Source of the DNA: Thomasclavelia spiroformis
Lineage (GTDB): Bacteria > Bacillota_I > Bacilli_A > Erysipelotrichales > Coprobacillaceae
NCBI GenBank assembly: GCA_016901755.1
Contig: JACJKV010000019.1
Location: 1 to 53,886, forward strand
Length of the DNA: 53,886 bases
Direction of reading: 5' to 3'
Positions 43,706 through 51,232 of this stretch are shown piece after piece. The position numbers and the translations under genes are program-made. Position 1 is the stretch's first letter; every line of letters starts with the position of its first letter. A model generated the notes under the pieces. It was not told where the DNA came from and searched no databases. It saw only the letters and a list, made by a program, of their open reading frames with translations.

Positions 43706-44619
43706 TATTCTTCCCAGTTAATAAAACGAACTTCAGGTTTTAAAAGAACTGAAAACTTTTCATTCACCTGTTTTTGAACATAGAAAATCAGATCATAAAT
43801 ATCCTTAGCTGATGCATAGCCATTATTCACAATAAAATTAGAATGTTTTGGCGAAACCTGTGCACCACCAATTTCATAACCTCTTAAGCCGGCATCATCG
43901 ATAAGTTTCCATGCTGCCATACCTTCGGGATTACGAAAAACACTGCCTGCACTAGGCTGATTCCATGGCTGACTGGCCATTCTTCTTTCTTTTCTGCGAT
44001 CTAATAAATCCTTCACTTCGGCGACCGTTTTGGTTGTTAAAACAAATGATGCTTCTATAACGATCCATTTTTTATGTTCCTGTATAATAGAATGACGATA
44101 TCCAAATGCCATTTCCTCTTTAGATAAAGTCATGAGTTCTAAATTTTCATTTAAAACCGTAACACTTTCTAATACTTCAGCAATATTAGAATTATAAGCT
44201 CCCGCATTCATGAAAACACCGCCACCGATATTACCTGGAATACCGCCCATAAATTCAAAACCGCTCAAACCCGCTTTTGCACAGTCATAAGCCAATTTAA
44301 TCATAGTTACACCACATTGGGCAGTGACTGTATTCCCATTGATTTTATACTGATTAAACTGTTCTAAAGAAATAATCATTCCCTGGAAACTCTTATCCGA
44401 AAAAAGCAGATTCGAACCTCGACCAATAACAAACAGTCTGATACGATGCTTACGGCAATATTTAATAACCAGAATCAGACTTTCCAGATTTTTTACTTTT
44501 ACAAATAATTTAGCAGGACCCCCCACTCGAAAAGTAGTATGTTTATAAAGTGGTTCATCCTTAAGTACTACTCCTACATCAAGATCGAGAAGATCCTGAT
44601 AATACTGATCATATTTCAT
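43705..44619 (-). CDS. murB: UDP-N-acetylenolpyruvoylglucosamine reductase MurB
   Basis: FAD enzyme that makes UDP-N-acetylmuramate. 304 residues, type II MurB. FAD-binding segment RLFVIGRGSNLLFSD, then LSGFEFMGGIPGNIGGGVFMNAGAY, and the active-site Ser in PSAGSVFRNP near 228-237, with the C-terminal Glu in LKPEVRFI. It follows murG by a base or so, in a murG-murB-divIB unit as in Bacillus. Confidence 0.97.
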   Translation of the reverse strand: MKYDQYYQDLLDLDVGVVLKDEPLYKHTTFRVGGPAKLFVKVKNLESLILVIKYCRKHRIRLFVIGRGSNLLFSDKSFQGMIISLEQFNQYKINGNTVTAQCGVTMIKLAYDCAKAGLSGFEFMGGIPGNIGGGVFMNAGAYNSNIAEVLESVTVLNENLELMTLSKEEMAFGYRHSIIQEHKKWIVIEASFVLTTKTVAEVKDLLDRRKERRMASQPWNQPSAGSVFRNPEGMAAWKLIDDAGLRGYEIGGAQVSPKHSNFIVNNGYASAKDIYDLIFYVQKQVNEKFSVLLKPEVRFINWEE

Positions 44620-44620
44620 T

Positions 44621-45697
44621 TTATTCCCCTAACATTTCCATAATAACATTATACATATCCTGACAGGCATTTGGCTTGCCAAGTTTCTTAGCATTATCTT
44701 TTAAAATATTTAATTCTGTTTCATCATTAATAATACTGTCAATAACTGAAATCAGGTTATCTGCCTGCAGTTTAGATTCAGCAATCATTTTTGCTGCATG
44801 ACTGTTAACTAACTCTAAAGCATTATATTCCTGATGATTTTTAGCAACATACGGACTTGGTATCAGTACTGCTGGCAGTCCTAATGCTGTCAATTCAGCA
44901 AGTGTACTGGCTCCAGCACGAGAAACAATCAAATCAGTTGCATGCATGACTGAAGGCATATCATCAATATATGGCACAATTCTGACATTTTCATTTTCAT
45001 ATTGTTTCATTTCTTCATAATATGGTTTTCCCGTCACATACAAAACCTGATAATTTTTCCCCATAAACTGATTCATGGCTGATTTCATGGTATCATTGAC
45101 ACTCTTTGATCCCAACGAACCCATAACGATCGTCACCAGTTTTTTATTTTTATCTAAATGATATTTATCATGAATTTCATGAGGAACTTCATGACAGATA
45201 ACACTGGCACGTGGATTCCCAAGCAGCAAAGTCTTATTTTGCGGAAAATCATGATATGCTTTTTGATAACAGCATATAATTTTATCAACTTTTTTTATCA
45301 GAATTTTATTTGTCAAACCAATGATTGAATTTTGTTCATGAATCATTGTCTTGATTTTCAAATCAGCTGCAGCTTCTACTGCACTGGCACTTGGATAACC
45401 ACCAAAACCAATGACTATATCTGGCGCGAATTTTCTGATAACTTTTTTTGCAGTACGAATGGATTTCAAAAAAAGTAAAGCAGAAAATGCTTTTTTGAGT
45501 GGATTTCCCACCAATCCTTTTACATTTAAACCCACATAATCGTATCCTAATTGTGGTACGACCTGTGATTCCAGTCGATCCTTTGTCCCAATAAAAAGAA
45601 ACTTAGAATCTGGCTGCTGTTTTTTTATATATTCAACTAAAGCCAAAGCAGGATACAAATGTCCCCCTGTTCCTCCGGCTGCGACTACAACTTTCAC
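44621..45697 (-). CDS. murG: UDP-N-acetylglucosamine transferase MurG
   Basis: Adds GlcNAc to lipid I, giving lipid II, at the inner face of the membrane. GT-B fold, about 358 residues. N-terminal GGTGGHLYPALA, middle VIGFGGYPSASAVEAA, and donor-site segment 'SRAGASTLAELTALGLPAVLIPSP'. The start GTG at 45697 (KVVVAAGGTGG) is best placed after GGGAG; another GTG at 45706 overlaps that site. A TATAAT (45718-45723 on the minus strand) with a poor -35 is the likely promoter. Confidence 0.96.
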   Translation of the reverse strand: MKVVVAAGGTGGHLYPALALVEYIKKQQPDSKFLFIGTKDRLESQVVPQLGYDYVGLNVKGLVGNPLKKAFSALLFLKSIRTAKKVIRKFAPDIVIGFGGYPSASAVEAAADLKIKTMIHEQNSIIGLTNKILIKKVDKIICCYQKAYHDFPQNKTLLLGNPRASVICHEVPHEIHDKYHLDKNKKLVTIVMGSLGSKSVNDTMKSAMNQFMGKNYQVLYVTGKPYYEEMKQYENENVRIVPYIDDMPSVMHATDLIVSRAGASTLAELTALGLPAVLIPSPYVAKNHQEYNALELVNSHAAKMIAESKLQADNLISVIDSIINDETELNILKDNAKKLGKPNACQDMYNVIMEMLGE

Positions 45698-45756
45698 TAA
45701 TATCACTCCCTGCTGTTATTATACTCTATTTCATTTTATTTTGAAATAAGAATATC

Positions 45757-45794
45757 ATGCGCCTAAATGACCAATTAGATCTTTCAAAGCGCAT
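45757..45794. repeat. Inverted repeat upstream of murG
   Basis: ATGCGC (45757-45762) and GCGCAT (45789-45794) with a nested CTAA / TTAG pair. It lies just upstream of the likely murG promoter. Confidence 0.5.
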
Positions 45795-46027
45795 CATATA
45801 TAATACATGTTTTTCAAAGAAAAAGCTAGATTTTATCTTCGTTTTTCTCTAATGTTTTTTATAAACGTTATCTATCCCACTTGCTTTTGAATAAATGCTA
45901 TAATTTTACATATTTTTTGAAAATCCATAAAAAATAAATAACTTTAATAAAACTTATTTTCTCTTCGCTCAATGATATATCAAAAGATTCATTCGACAAA
46001 ACAAATATTTTATTTAACAGGAAATGA
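45795..46027. other. AT-rich intergenic DNA without a recognised feature
   Basis: Part of the 400-base gap between murG and the surface hydrolase gene. No gene, tRNA or clear promoter seen. Confidence 0.5.
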
Positions 46028-46062
46028 AAAAGCCATCAACGTATAATTACGTGATGGCTCAT
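46028..46062 (-). terminator. Terminator of the surface metallo-hydrolase gene
   Basis: On the minus strand AGCCATCA(C)GTA pairs with TACG(T)TGATGGCT around a 4-base loop, followed by TTTTTC. Confidence 0.8.
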
Positions 46063-46108
46063 ATAAGACTTTCCATCAGGAAATAGGATAGACCCTCTTC
46101 ACTATATA

Positions 46109-49100
46109 TTATTTATTTTTAATTCTTCTTAATTTCTTTTTTGCGGCAACAACTATCATTGTTAATAAAGAAGCAAAGGCAAGAACCATATACTCCAAAA
46201 CTGATGTCTGATCACCTGTTTTTACATTTTCAGATGTGTGCACAGTATTGTTATCCTGTTTTTCAGTCGTATTATTATTTTTATTTTCTGTAGGTACTTT
46301 ATTTTCTGAATCAGTACTTTCTCCTTCCTGTTCACCTTGATTTGTAATATCATTTCTAAAGTTAGCAGAAGCAATTACCAATTCCTGACGGTCGGTTAAA
46401 CCGTTAGCTAAGATTTCATTTGCTCTTTCTTGTGTAATAACTTGACCATTTTCAACAATGACAGGAGGGAAAGTTGTTTGCCATTGTGGATTGGCTGCTA
46501 GCTGTTCTTTGGCATAAACACATGCTGCTTTCATCCATTTTGCAAAATCGATATTATTCAAATATGGTGTGTGTCCACCAATATAGTACTTCATACCATT
46601 GGCTTCATTAAATTCAATTGATTTATCCATTGCTTTGATCCATGAATCAATATTTGATAATGGAATATTCGTTCCTCCCAAATGAACCTGAGCACCTAAA
46701 GTATCTCCACAGTATACAATTTTATTTTTTAAATCTGCCAATTGAGCACCAGCAGGCGTATGTTCATCAAAAATCTGATTAACTTTAAAATCATATCCAG
46801 CAAATGTATAAGTTTTGCCATCTTTCACTGTTTCAACTTTATCTTTACCAAAAATTTCAACCAAATCAACTTCTTTACCGTCAATCTTCATAGTTGTATG
46901 TGGCTCATCTTCTGGCCAAACAACAGATGTAATCTTTTTCAGCTCTTCATCTTGAGCAATCGTCGCCAGATTATTAACATGATCGCCATGATTATGAGTA
47001 AAGAATATCTTCAGACTTTCACACTTATCGCCAATGACACTCTTGATTACTTTATTAATAACATTTTGACCATACATATCTACATCGATCATGAATGCTT
47101 CTTTACCATTTTCGCTGACATAAATCATTGGATTTTCCAGATCAGTACCATTTAACATATACAGTTTTCCAGACCCTTGATTAGGAACTTCTATAACAAA
47201 GAACTGACCATAGGCTTTTGTAATTGGACTTTCATGTTCTTTTCGGTCATTGTCAATGGCTTCTTGATCATAACCCATAACCAAAGATGTAATTGAATCA
47301 TCTGCACCTAAATCATATCCCCACCAACCATGAGAATCGATATGGAAACGTAATGTCACATTTCCAGCCTGGCTAGTTGCAATCACGTCTGTACCACCTC
47401 GTGACAGATCATTTTGAAAAGCTTGAGCGTCGTAAACTGAATCCATATCATAAACAAGATGTGTTTTTGGGTCCAAATGCATGATCTGTTCAATTAAACC
47501 AGATAATTCATCAATATAATTTTTGTCAACTTCATGACCAGCATTATCTATAACTTTATAATCTGCGTTTTGACTAAGCAGCTGTTGAACCTGTAAAATA
47601 TCAGTATAGTAATTTACCATATTATAGAAGCTAACACCAGCTGGAGACTTACCATTGAGATATTGTGAGTCAAGGTAAACATCTTTAAGCTGAACATCTG
47701 GTAAAGTTATCGTTTTTTGATTTTTATTAACAAATGCTACTAAATCTTTCTGATTTAAATTTGCTTTTAAGAGATCACTTACTTGAACTTCATGAATTGA
47801 ACCATCACTTTCATGTTTTAAAAATGTCACATTTTTTAAAGCCTGATCATAATTGCCAAATGTTCCATTATTGGTAAAATTAATGGAAGCGATGCGCGTC
47901 TCCTGTTCATCTGTTAATCCTGATTGAGCAATTTCAGCTTGACGATCTGAAGAAATGACTTGCCCATCTTCGACAACAACTGTTTGCGTTTTTGTTGCCC
48001 AGGTATGATCTTTTTCTACCTGTTGTTTAGCATATTGACAGGCAACTTTCACCCATGTCGCAAAATCAGTATCAACATAGTAAGGTGTATGCCCACCTAT
48101 AAAATATTGAACTTCTTCTTCTTTTGTTATTTTTTCAGTCTTTTCTGCACCTGCTATCCATGCATCAAGTGTCGATAAATTAATATTGGTTCCTCCTAAA
48201 TGAACCTGAGCACCTAGTGTATCTCCAATGTAATTGACACCCTGATCCAAATCAATGATCTGTCCACCACCAGGGGTATGGGCATCAGGAATTTCCACAA
48301 ATTTAAAATTCGTTCCTGCAACATTGAATTCTTCTAAATCTTTCACTTTTCTGATTTTATTTTCACCAACTAATTTACCAAGATCCAACGAAAACTGTTC
48401 ATTGGCAGGAATGATGATTTCTTTGATTTTATTTTTTAAATCAGCATCCTGAACAATTGTTTCTAGATTGTTGACATGATCTCCATGATTATGAGTAAAA
48501 AAGATTGTCAGATTTTCACATTCTTCCCCAATAGTATTCTTGATGGCACGATTAATATTTTCAGTTCCATACATATCGACATCGATCATAAAGGCATCTT
48601 TACCATCACTGCTGACATAAATCATTGGATTTTCCAAATCTGTTGAATTTAACATATAGCATGTTGAAGTTGTCGACTGATATGGCATCTTAATTTTGAA
48701 AAATTGCGTATAACTTGTTGCATAACTTTTTTCTATGTTAGCTGATTCGTTGTCTGTCCATACCTTGCTTAAATATTCATCACCTTGTCCCATGATCATG
48801 GCTGTAATATTATCACGTGGGCCTAAATCATAACCCCACCATCCATGGGCATCAATTTGCATTGTAAACGATGCACTTCCATAACGAGCAATAACATTCA
48901 TTGCTTCTTTAGTATCATCATAAGTCAAATCAGCAGTCCCATCAAAATCCATAATCTGCTTTAACAATGTCAAACAGTCACTCACCCATTTCTGGTCAAT
49001 GGTTTCACCTTGATTATCTTTAAATTCTTTACCAGTGTTATCATTCATAATTTGTTCTACCTGCAACACATTAGTATAGAATTCTAAAAATCTAAAGAAA

Positions 49101-49474
49101 CTAGCTCCGGCACTATCAATACCATTTTTATAGTTAGAATCGATGTATACATTTTTCAATTGAACATCTAAAGTCATTATATTTCCATTTAATTCTCCAG
49201 AAACCGTATGCTGATTCATTCTTGCAATAACTTCAGCAGGAATATCAAGTTCTTTTTTATCATTATTATGCCATTTTGGAATTTTAATTTTTTGAATGGC
49301 ATTTTGAAAATTACCTTGAACATCACTTCTTAAAAGTGTTTGTGTTGTTACAACTGGTTGCTTTTGAATATCTGTTGAAACAGCCTGTACAGGTGTCATA
49401 GCCTGCATTTGAGATAAGATCATAGCTGTTGCAAACATATATTTTAATGCTTTTGTCTGTTTTTGATTTGTCAT
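46109..49474 (-). CDS. Secreted, wall-anchored protein with two metallo-beta-lactamase-fold modules
   Basis: 1121 residues. A signal peptide is at about 1-31. Two related modules follow: about 95-535 and 585-1038. Each has an N-terminal helical part (VYxDSxYxNG...), a DxHGWWGYDLG segment and an MBL domain with a full metal-ligand set: HNHGDH 328-333, H399, D418, H462 in the first; HNHGDH 827-832, H905, D924, H968 in the second. Shared phrases (ENPMIYVS, GDTLGAQVHLGGTN, IGGHTPY) show internal duplication. Then a Ser/Asn/Glu spacer (1040-1080), NVKTGDQT (1083-1090), a hydrophobic span and a basic tail: a sortase signal variant. Substrate unknown; extracellular hydrolase is inferred. Two RpiR-type regulators lie upstream. 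Confidence 0.85.
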   Translation of the reverse strand: MTNQKQTKALKYMFATAMILSQMQAMTPVQAVSTDIQKQPVVTTQTLLRSDVQGNFQNAIQKIKIPKWHNNDKKELDIPAEVIARMNQHTVSGELNGNIMTLDVQLKNVYIDSNYKNGIDSAGASFFRFLEFYTNVLQVEQIMNDNTGKEFKDNQGETIDQKWVSDCLTLLKQIMDFDGTADLTYDDTKEAMNVIARYGSASFTMQIDAHGWWGYDLGPRDNITAMIMGQGDEYLSKVWTDNESANIEKSYATSYTQFFKIKMPYQSTTSTCYMLNSTDLENPMIYVSSDGKDAFMIDVDMYGTENINRAIKNTIGEECENLTIFFTHNHGDHVNNLETIVQDADLKNKIKEIIIPANEQFSLDLGKLVGENKIRKVKDLEEFNVAGTNFKFVEIPDAHTPGGGQIIDLDQGVNYIGDTLGAQVHLGGTNINLSTLDAWIAGAEKTEKITKEEEVQYFIGGHTPYYVDTDFATWVKVACQYAKQQVEKDHTWATKTQTVVVEDGQVISSDRQAEIAQSGLTDEQETRIASINFTNNGTFGNYDQALKNVTFLKHESDGSIHEVQVSDLLKANLNQKDLVAFVNKNQKTITLPDVQLKDVYLDSQYLNGKSPAGVSFYNMVNYYTDILQVQQLLSQNADYKVIDNAGHEVDKNYIDELSGLIEQIMHLDPKTHLVYDMDSVYDAQAFQNDLSRGGTDVIATSQAGNVTLRFHIDSHGWWGYDLGADDSITSLVMGYDQEAIDNDRKEHESPITKAYGQFFVIEVPNQGSGKLYMLNGTDLENPMIYVSENGKEAFMIDVDMYGQNVINKVIKSVIGDKCESLKIFFTHNHGDHVNNLATIAQDEELKKITSVVWPEDEPHTTMKIDGKEVDLVEIFGKDKVETVKDGKTYTFAGYDFKVNQIFDEHTPAGAQLADLKNKIVYCGDTLGAQVHLGGTNIPLSNIDSWIKAMDKSIEFNEANGMKYYIGGHTPYLNNIDFAKWMKAACVYAKEQLAANPQWQTTFPPVIVENGQVITQERANEILANGLTDRQELVIASANFRNDITNQGEQEGESTDSENKVPTENKNNNTTEKQDNNTVHTSENVKTGDQTSVLEYMVLAFASLLTMIVVAAKKKLRRIKNK

Positions 49475-49510
49475 ATCCTATCCTCCTTGCTTGTACTTAG
49501 TATATCATGA

Positions 49511-49541
49511 ATGTAAGCGCTTTTTTGTTTTAGAAAAAGCG
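49511..49541 (-). promoter_or_regulatory. Putative promoter-region operator/cre-like site of the surface hydrolase gene
   Basis: ATGTAAGCGCTTTTT (49511-49525) fits the CcpA cre consensus except near its 3' end, and lies within an 8-bp inverted repeat (CGCTTTTT 49518-49525 / AAAAAGCG 49534-49541). A TATACT -10 (about 49500-49505, minus strand) follows; the repeat overlaps its -35 position. GGAGG precedes the ATG. Confidence 0.45.
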
Positions 49542-49571
49542 ACATGTATCAGATTATGAACCATATTACGC

Positions 49572-49607
49572 AAACAAAAACAGGTTTTCATTTTTGGAAA
49601 CCTGTTT
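49572..49607 (-). terminator. Terminator of the RpiR pair
   Basis: On the minus strand AAACAGGTTT / AAACCTGTTT (10 bp, 10-base loop) followed by TTGTTTG. It contains the last codons of the regulator gene. Confidence 0.75.
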
Positions 49608-50346
49608 GATAAAAACGATATTTTATATAATCTAACATATAAAGTAAATGAACATCATTAAACTCGTTATCTTCTTTAATTGGCATTTCAACACATAAAT
49701 CAGCATCTAAAAAATCATGAGCATTTTGCGATATAACACATACTTTAGCAGGTGAATAAATGAATTTTTTATATTCTTCACGATAATTATAAAGATAACG
49801 ACCTGTAAAAGTGATAACCAGACAGCAGGTATTTTCATCGAATTCATAATTATCAGACTGTAGCTGACTAACCATAACAGATTTTCCCATAATAATCAGA
49901 TCTTCCTGAAAAGCCTGCGTCAAGGCAAGAGGAAAACTTGCTCCAATAATCACGATATGACTGGCCTGTAAAATAATATTTAGTAATGCTTCAAGCTGAT
50001 TTTTTAAATTTTCGTATGAAAAATGAGAATTATATCCAGTAGTTTTAATTAATTCCAGTAATTCATCTTCATCAAAATGCTGATAACGTTCCTCTATCTG
50101 TCGTTTGCGAATTTTTACCGTATTGACAAGATGTGATTTAAACATAGTATAATTTTCAAACCCAAGCAGGTGACAAAACTTTAAGACCGATGTAGTGGAT
50201 GTATAACATTCACTGGCAATTTGTCTTATTGTCATCTTATGAATGCGATCAACATTTTCAATGATAAATTTAGATATCGTATAATTAATATCTTTTTTTA
50301 ATGATGTATAACTTAGCATAATAATAAGTGATAATACTGTATTCAT
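49588..50346 (-). CDS. MurR/RpiR-family transcriptional regulator (second of pair)
   Basis: 252 residues. The N-terminal HTH_6 domain (IHKMTIRQIASECYTSTTSVLKFCHLLGFENYTMFKSHL, about 35-75) is followed by a linker and a SIS domain (about 125-250; HIVIIGASFPLALTQAFQEDL, CLVITFTGRYLYN). The family senses sugar phosphates, often amino sugars. The Ser/Thr residues that hold the phosphate are only partly kept. The start overlaps the preceding regulator by 4 bases (ATGA). Confidence 0.85.
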   Translation of the reverse strand: MNTVLSLIIMLSYTSLKKDINYTISKFIIENVDRIHKMTIRQIASECYTSTTSVLKFCHLLGFENYTMFKSHLVNTVKIRKRQIEERYQHFDEDELLELIKTTGYNSHFSYENLKNQLEALLNIILQASHIVIIGASFPLALTQAFQEDLIIMGKSVMVSQLQSDNYEFDENTCCLVITFTGRYLYNYREEYKKFIYSPAKVCVISQNAHDFLDADLCVEMPIKEDNEFNDVHLLYMLDYIKYRFYQTGFQK

Positions 50347-51092
50347 TTTTTCTCCCTATCCAAAGCATTAATCAGCTGATTTTCAATATATAAAATACCA
50401 CATTTCTTTAAATTTAAATTCTGATGAAAAGGAACATGAAGTTGCATAAAAGAATGATGATCTTGCTGTTTAATTTGACCTATAAAACATTTAAAACATT
50501 TTTTTTCATTAATAATATCCAAATCAACCAAATAAGATCTGTCCATGACATTTTCCCATAGCGTATCTAATGTGTAATCAACATCAATAAGCAAAAAAAC
50601 ATCCTGCTCATTCATTGAACGTAAAACTTCCATATTTTTCTCTTTTTCCCATGACAGCAATGAAATGATTTCAATATGATGTTGAAGGCAATAATAAGAT
50701 AAATTCTGAAACAGCCTAATCTGTTCAATATTGCCAAAAATTATCAGACGTTTGGCATTTGCAATTTTATGAGCCAAAAACCGAAAATTCTGTTTATCAT
50801 TCAACAGATCAAAATAATCATCTCTATTCATTCCTTTTAAATCATGGGCATATGTTGAAATAAAAGAATACTCCTGATTTAATTCATTGGCAAATTCCCG
50901 ATAACTGATAAAACCTGCTTTTTTTAAAAAGCGATGAATTGAGGCTTTAGAAATGGCAGTTTCTTTAATAATATCATTTAACGACTGATGCTGGACTTTA
51001 TCAATATGATATAAAAAATAAGTTGCTAATTCATGATCGATACCAATTTGATCATTTTGATTAAGAAGCATTAACTTATCAATAATGTACAT
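50343..51092 (-). CDS. RpiR-like transcriptional regulator with degenerate SIS domain (first of pair)
   Basis: 249 residues. HTH part 'QSLNDIIKETAISKASIHRFLKKAGFISYREFANELN' (about 35-70). The C-terminal half has SIS-like alternation (RLIIFGNIEQIRLFQNLSYYCLQHHIEIISL, DVFLLIDVD) but lacks the glycine-serine phosphate loop, so it may not bind a sugar phosphate. GAAGGAATGAT precedes the ATG. It is coupled with the second regulator and lies between two surface-protein genes. Confidence 0.75.
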   Translation of the reverse strand: MYIIDKLMLLNQNDQIGIDHELATYFLYHIDKVQHQSLNDIIKETAISKASIHRFLKKAGFISYREFANELNQEYSFISTYAHDLKGMNRDDYFDLLNDKQNFRFLAHKIANAKRLIIFGNIEQIRLFQNLSYYCLQHHIEIISLLSWEKEKNMEVLRSMNEQDVFLLIDVDYTLDTLWENVMDRSYLVDLDIINEKKCFKCFIGQIKQQDHHSFMQLHVPFHQNLNLKKCGILYIENQLINALDREKK

Positions 51093-51178
51093 ATCATTCC
51101 TTCTTTCAAAACTATTGATTAAAATTATTATAGCTTATTTTCATAACTTTATAAACTGCCAACAAATCTGCAAAACAA

Positions 51179-51231
51179 TAAAAAAGGCGTAATGCCTAAA
51201 GATAATTCTTTATTCATTACGACCTTTTTTT
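51179..51231 (-). terminator. Terminator of the repeat adhesin gene
   Basis: AAAAAAGGCGTAATG and CATTACGACCTTTTTT pair with one bulged base around a long AT-rich loop; T-run on the minus strand. Confidence 0.75.
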
Positions 51232-51232
51232 G

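Noticed and set aside
45707-46108. tRNA or small RNA gene in the murG/surface-hydrolase gap
   Set aside because: No cloverleaf or conserved tRNA boxes found; only a terminator and one inverted repeat are supported.
46109-49474. Frameshifted fusion of two separate hydrolase genes
   Set aside because: One uninterrupted frame with a single signal peptide and a single anchor; the second module has no signal or start of its own.
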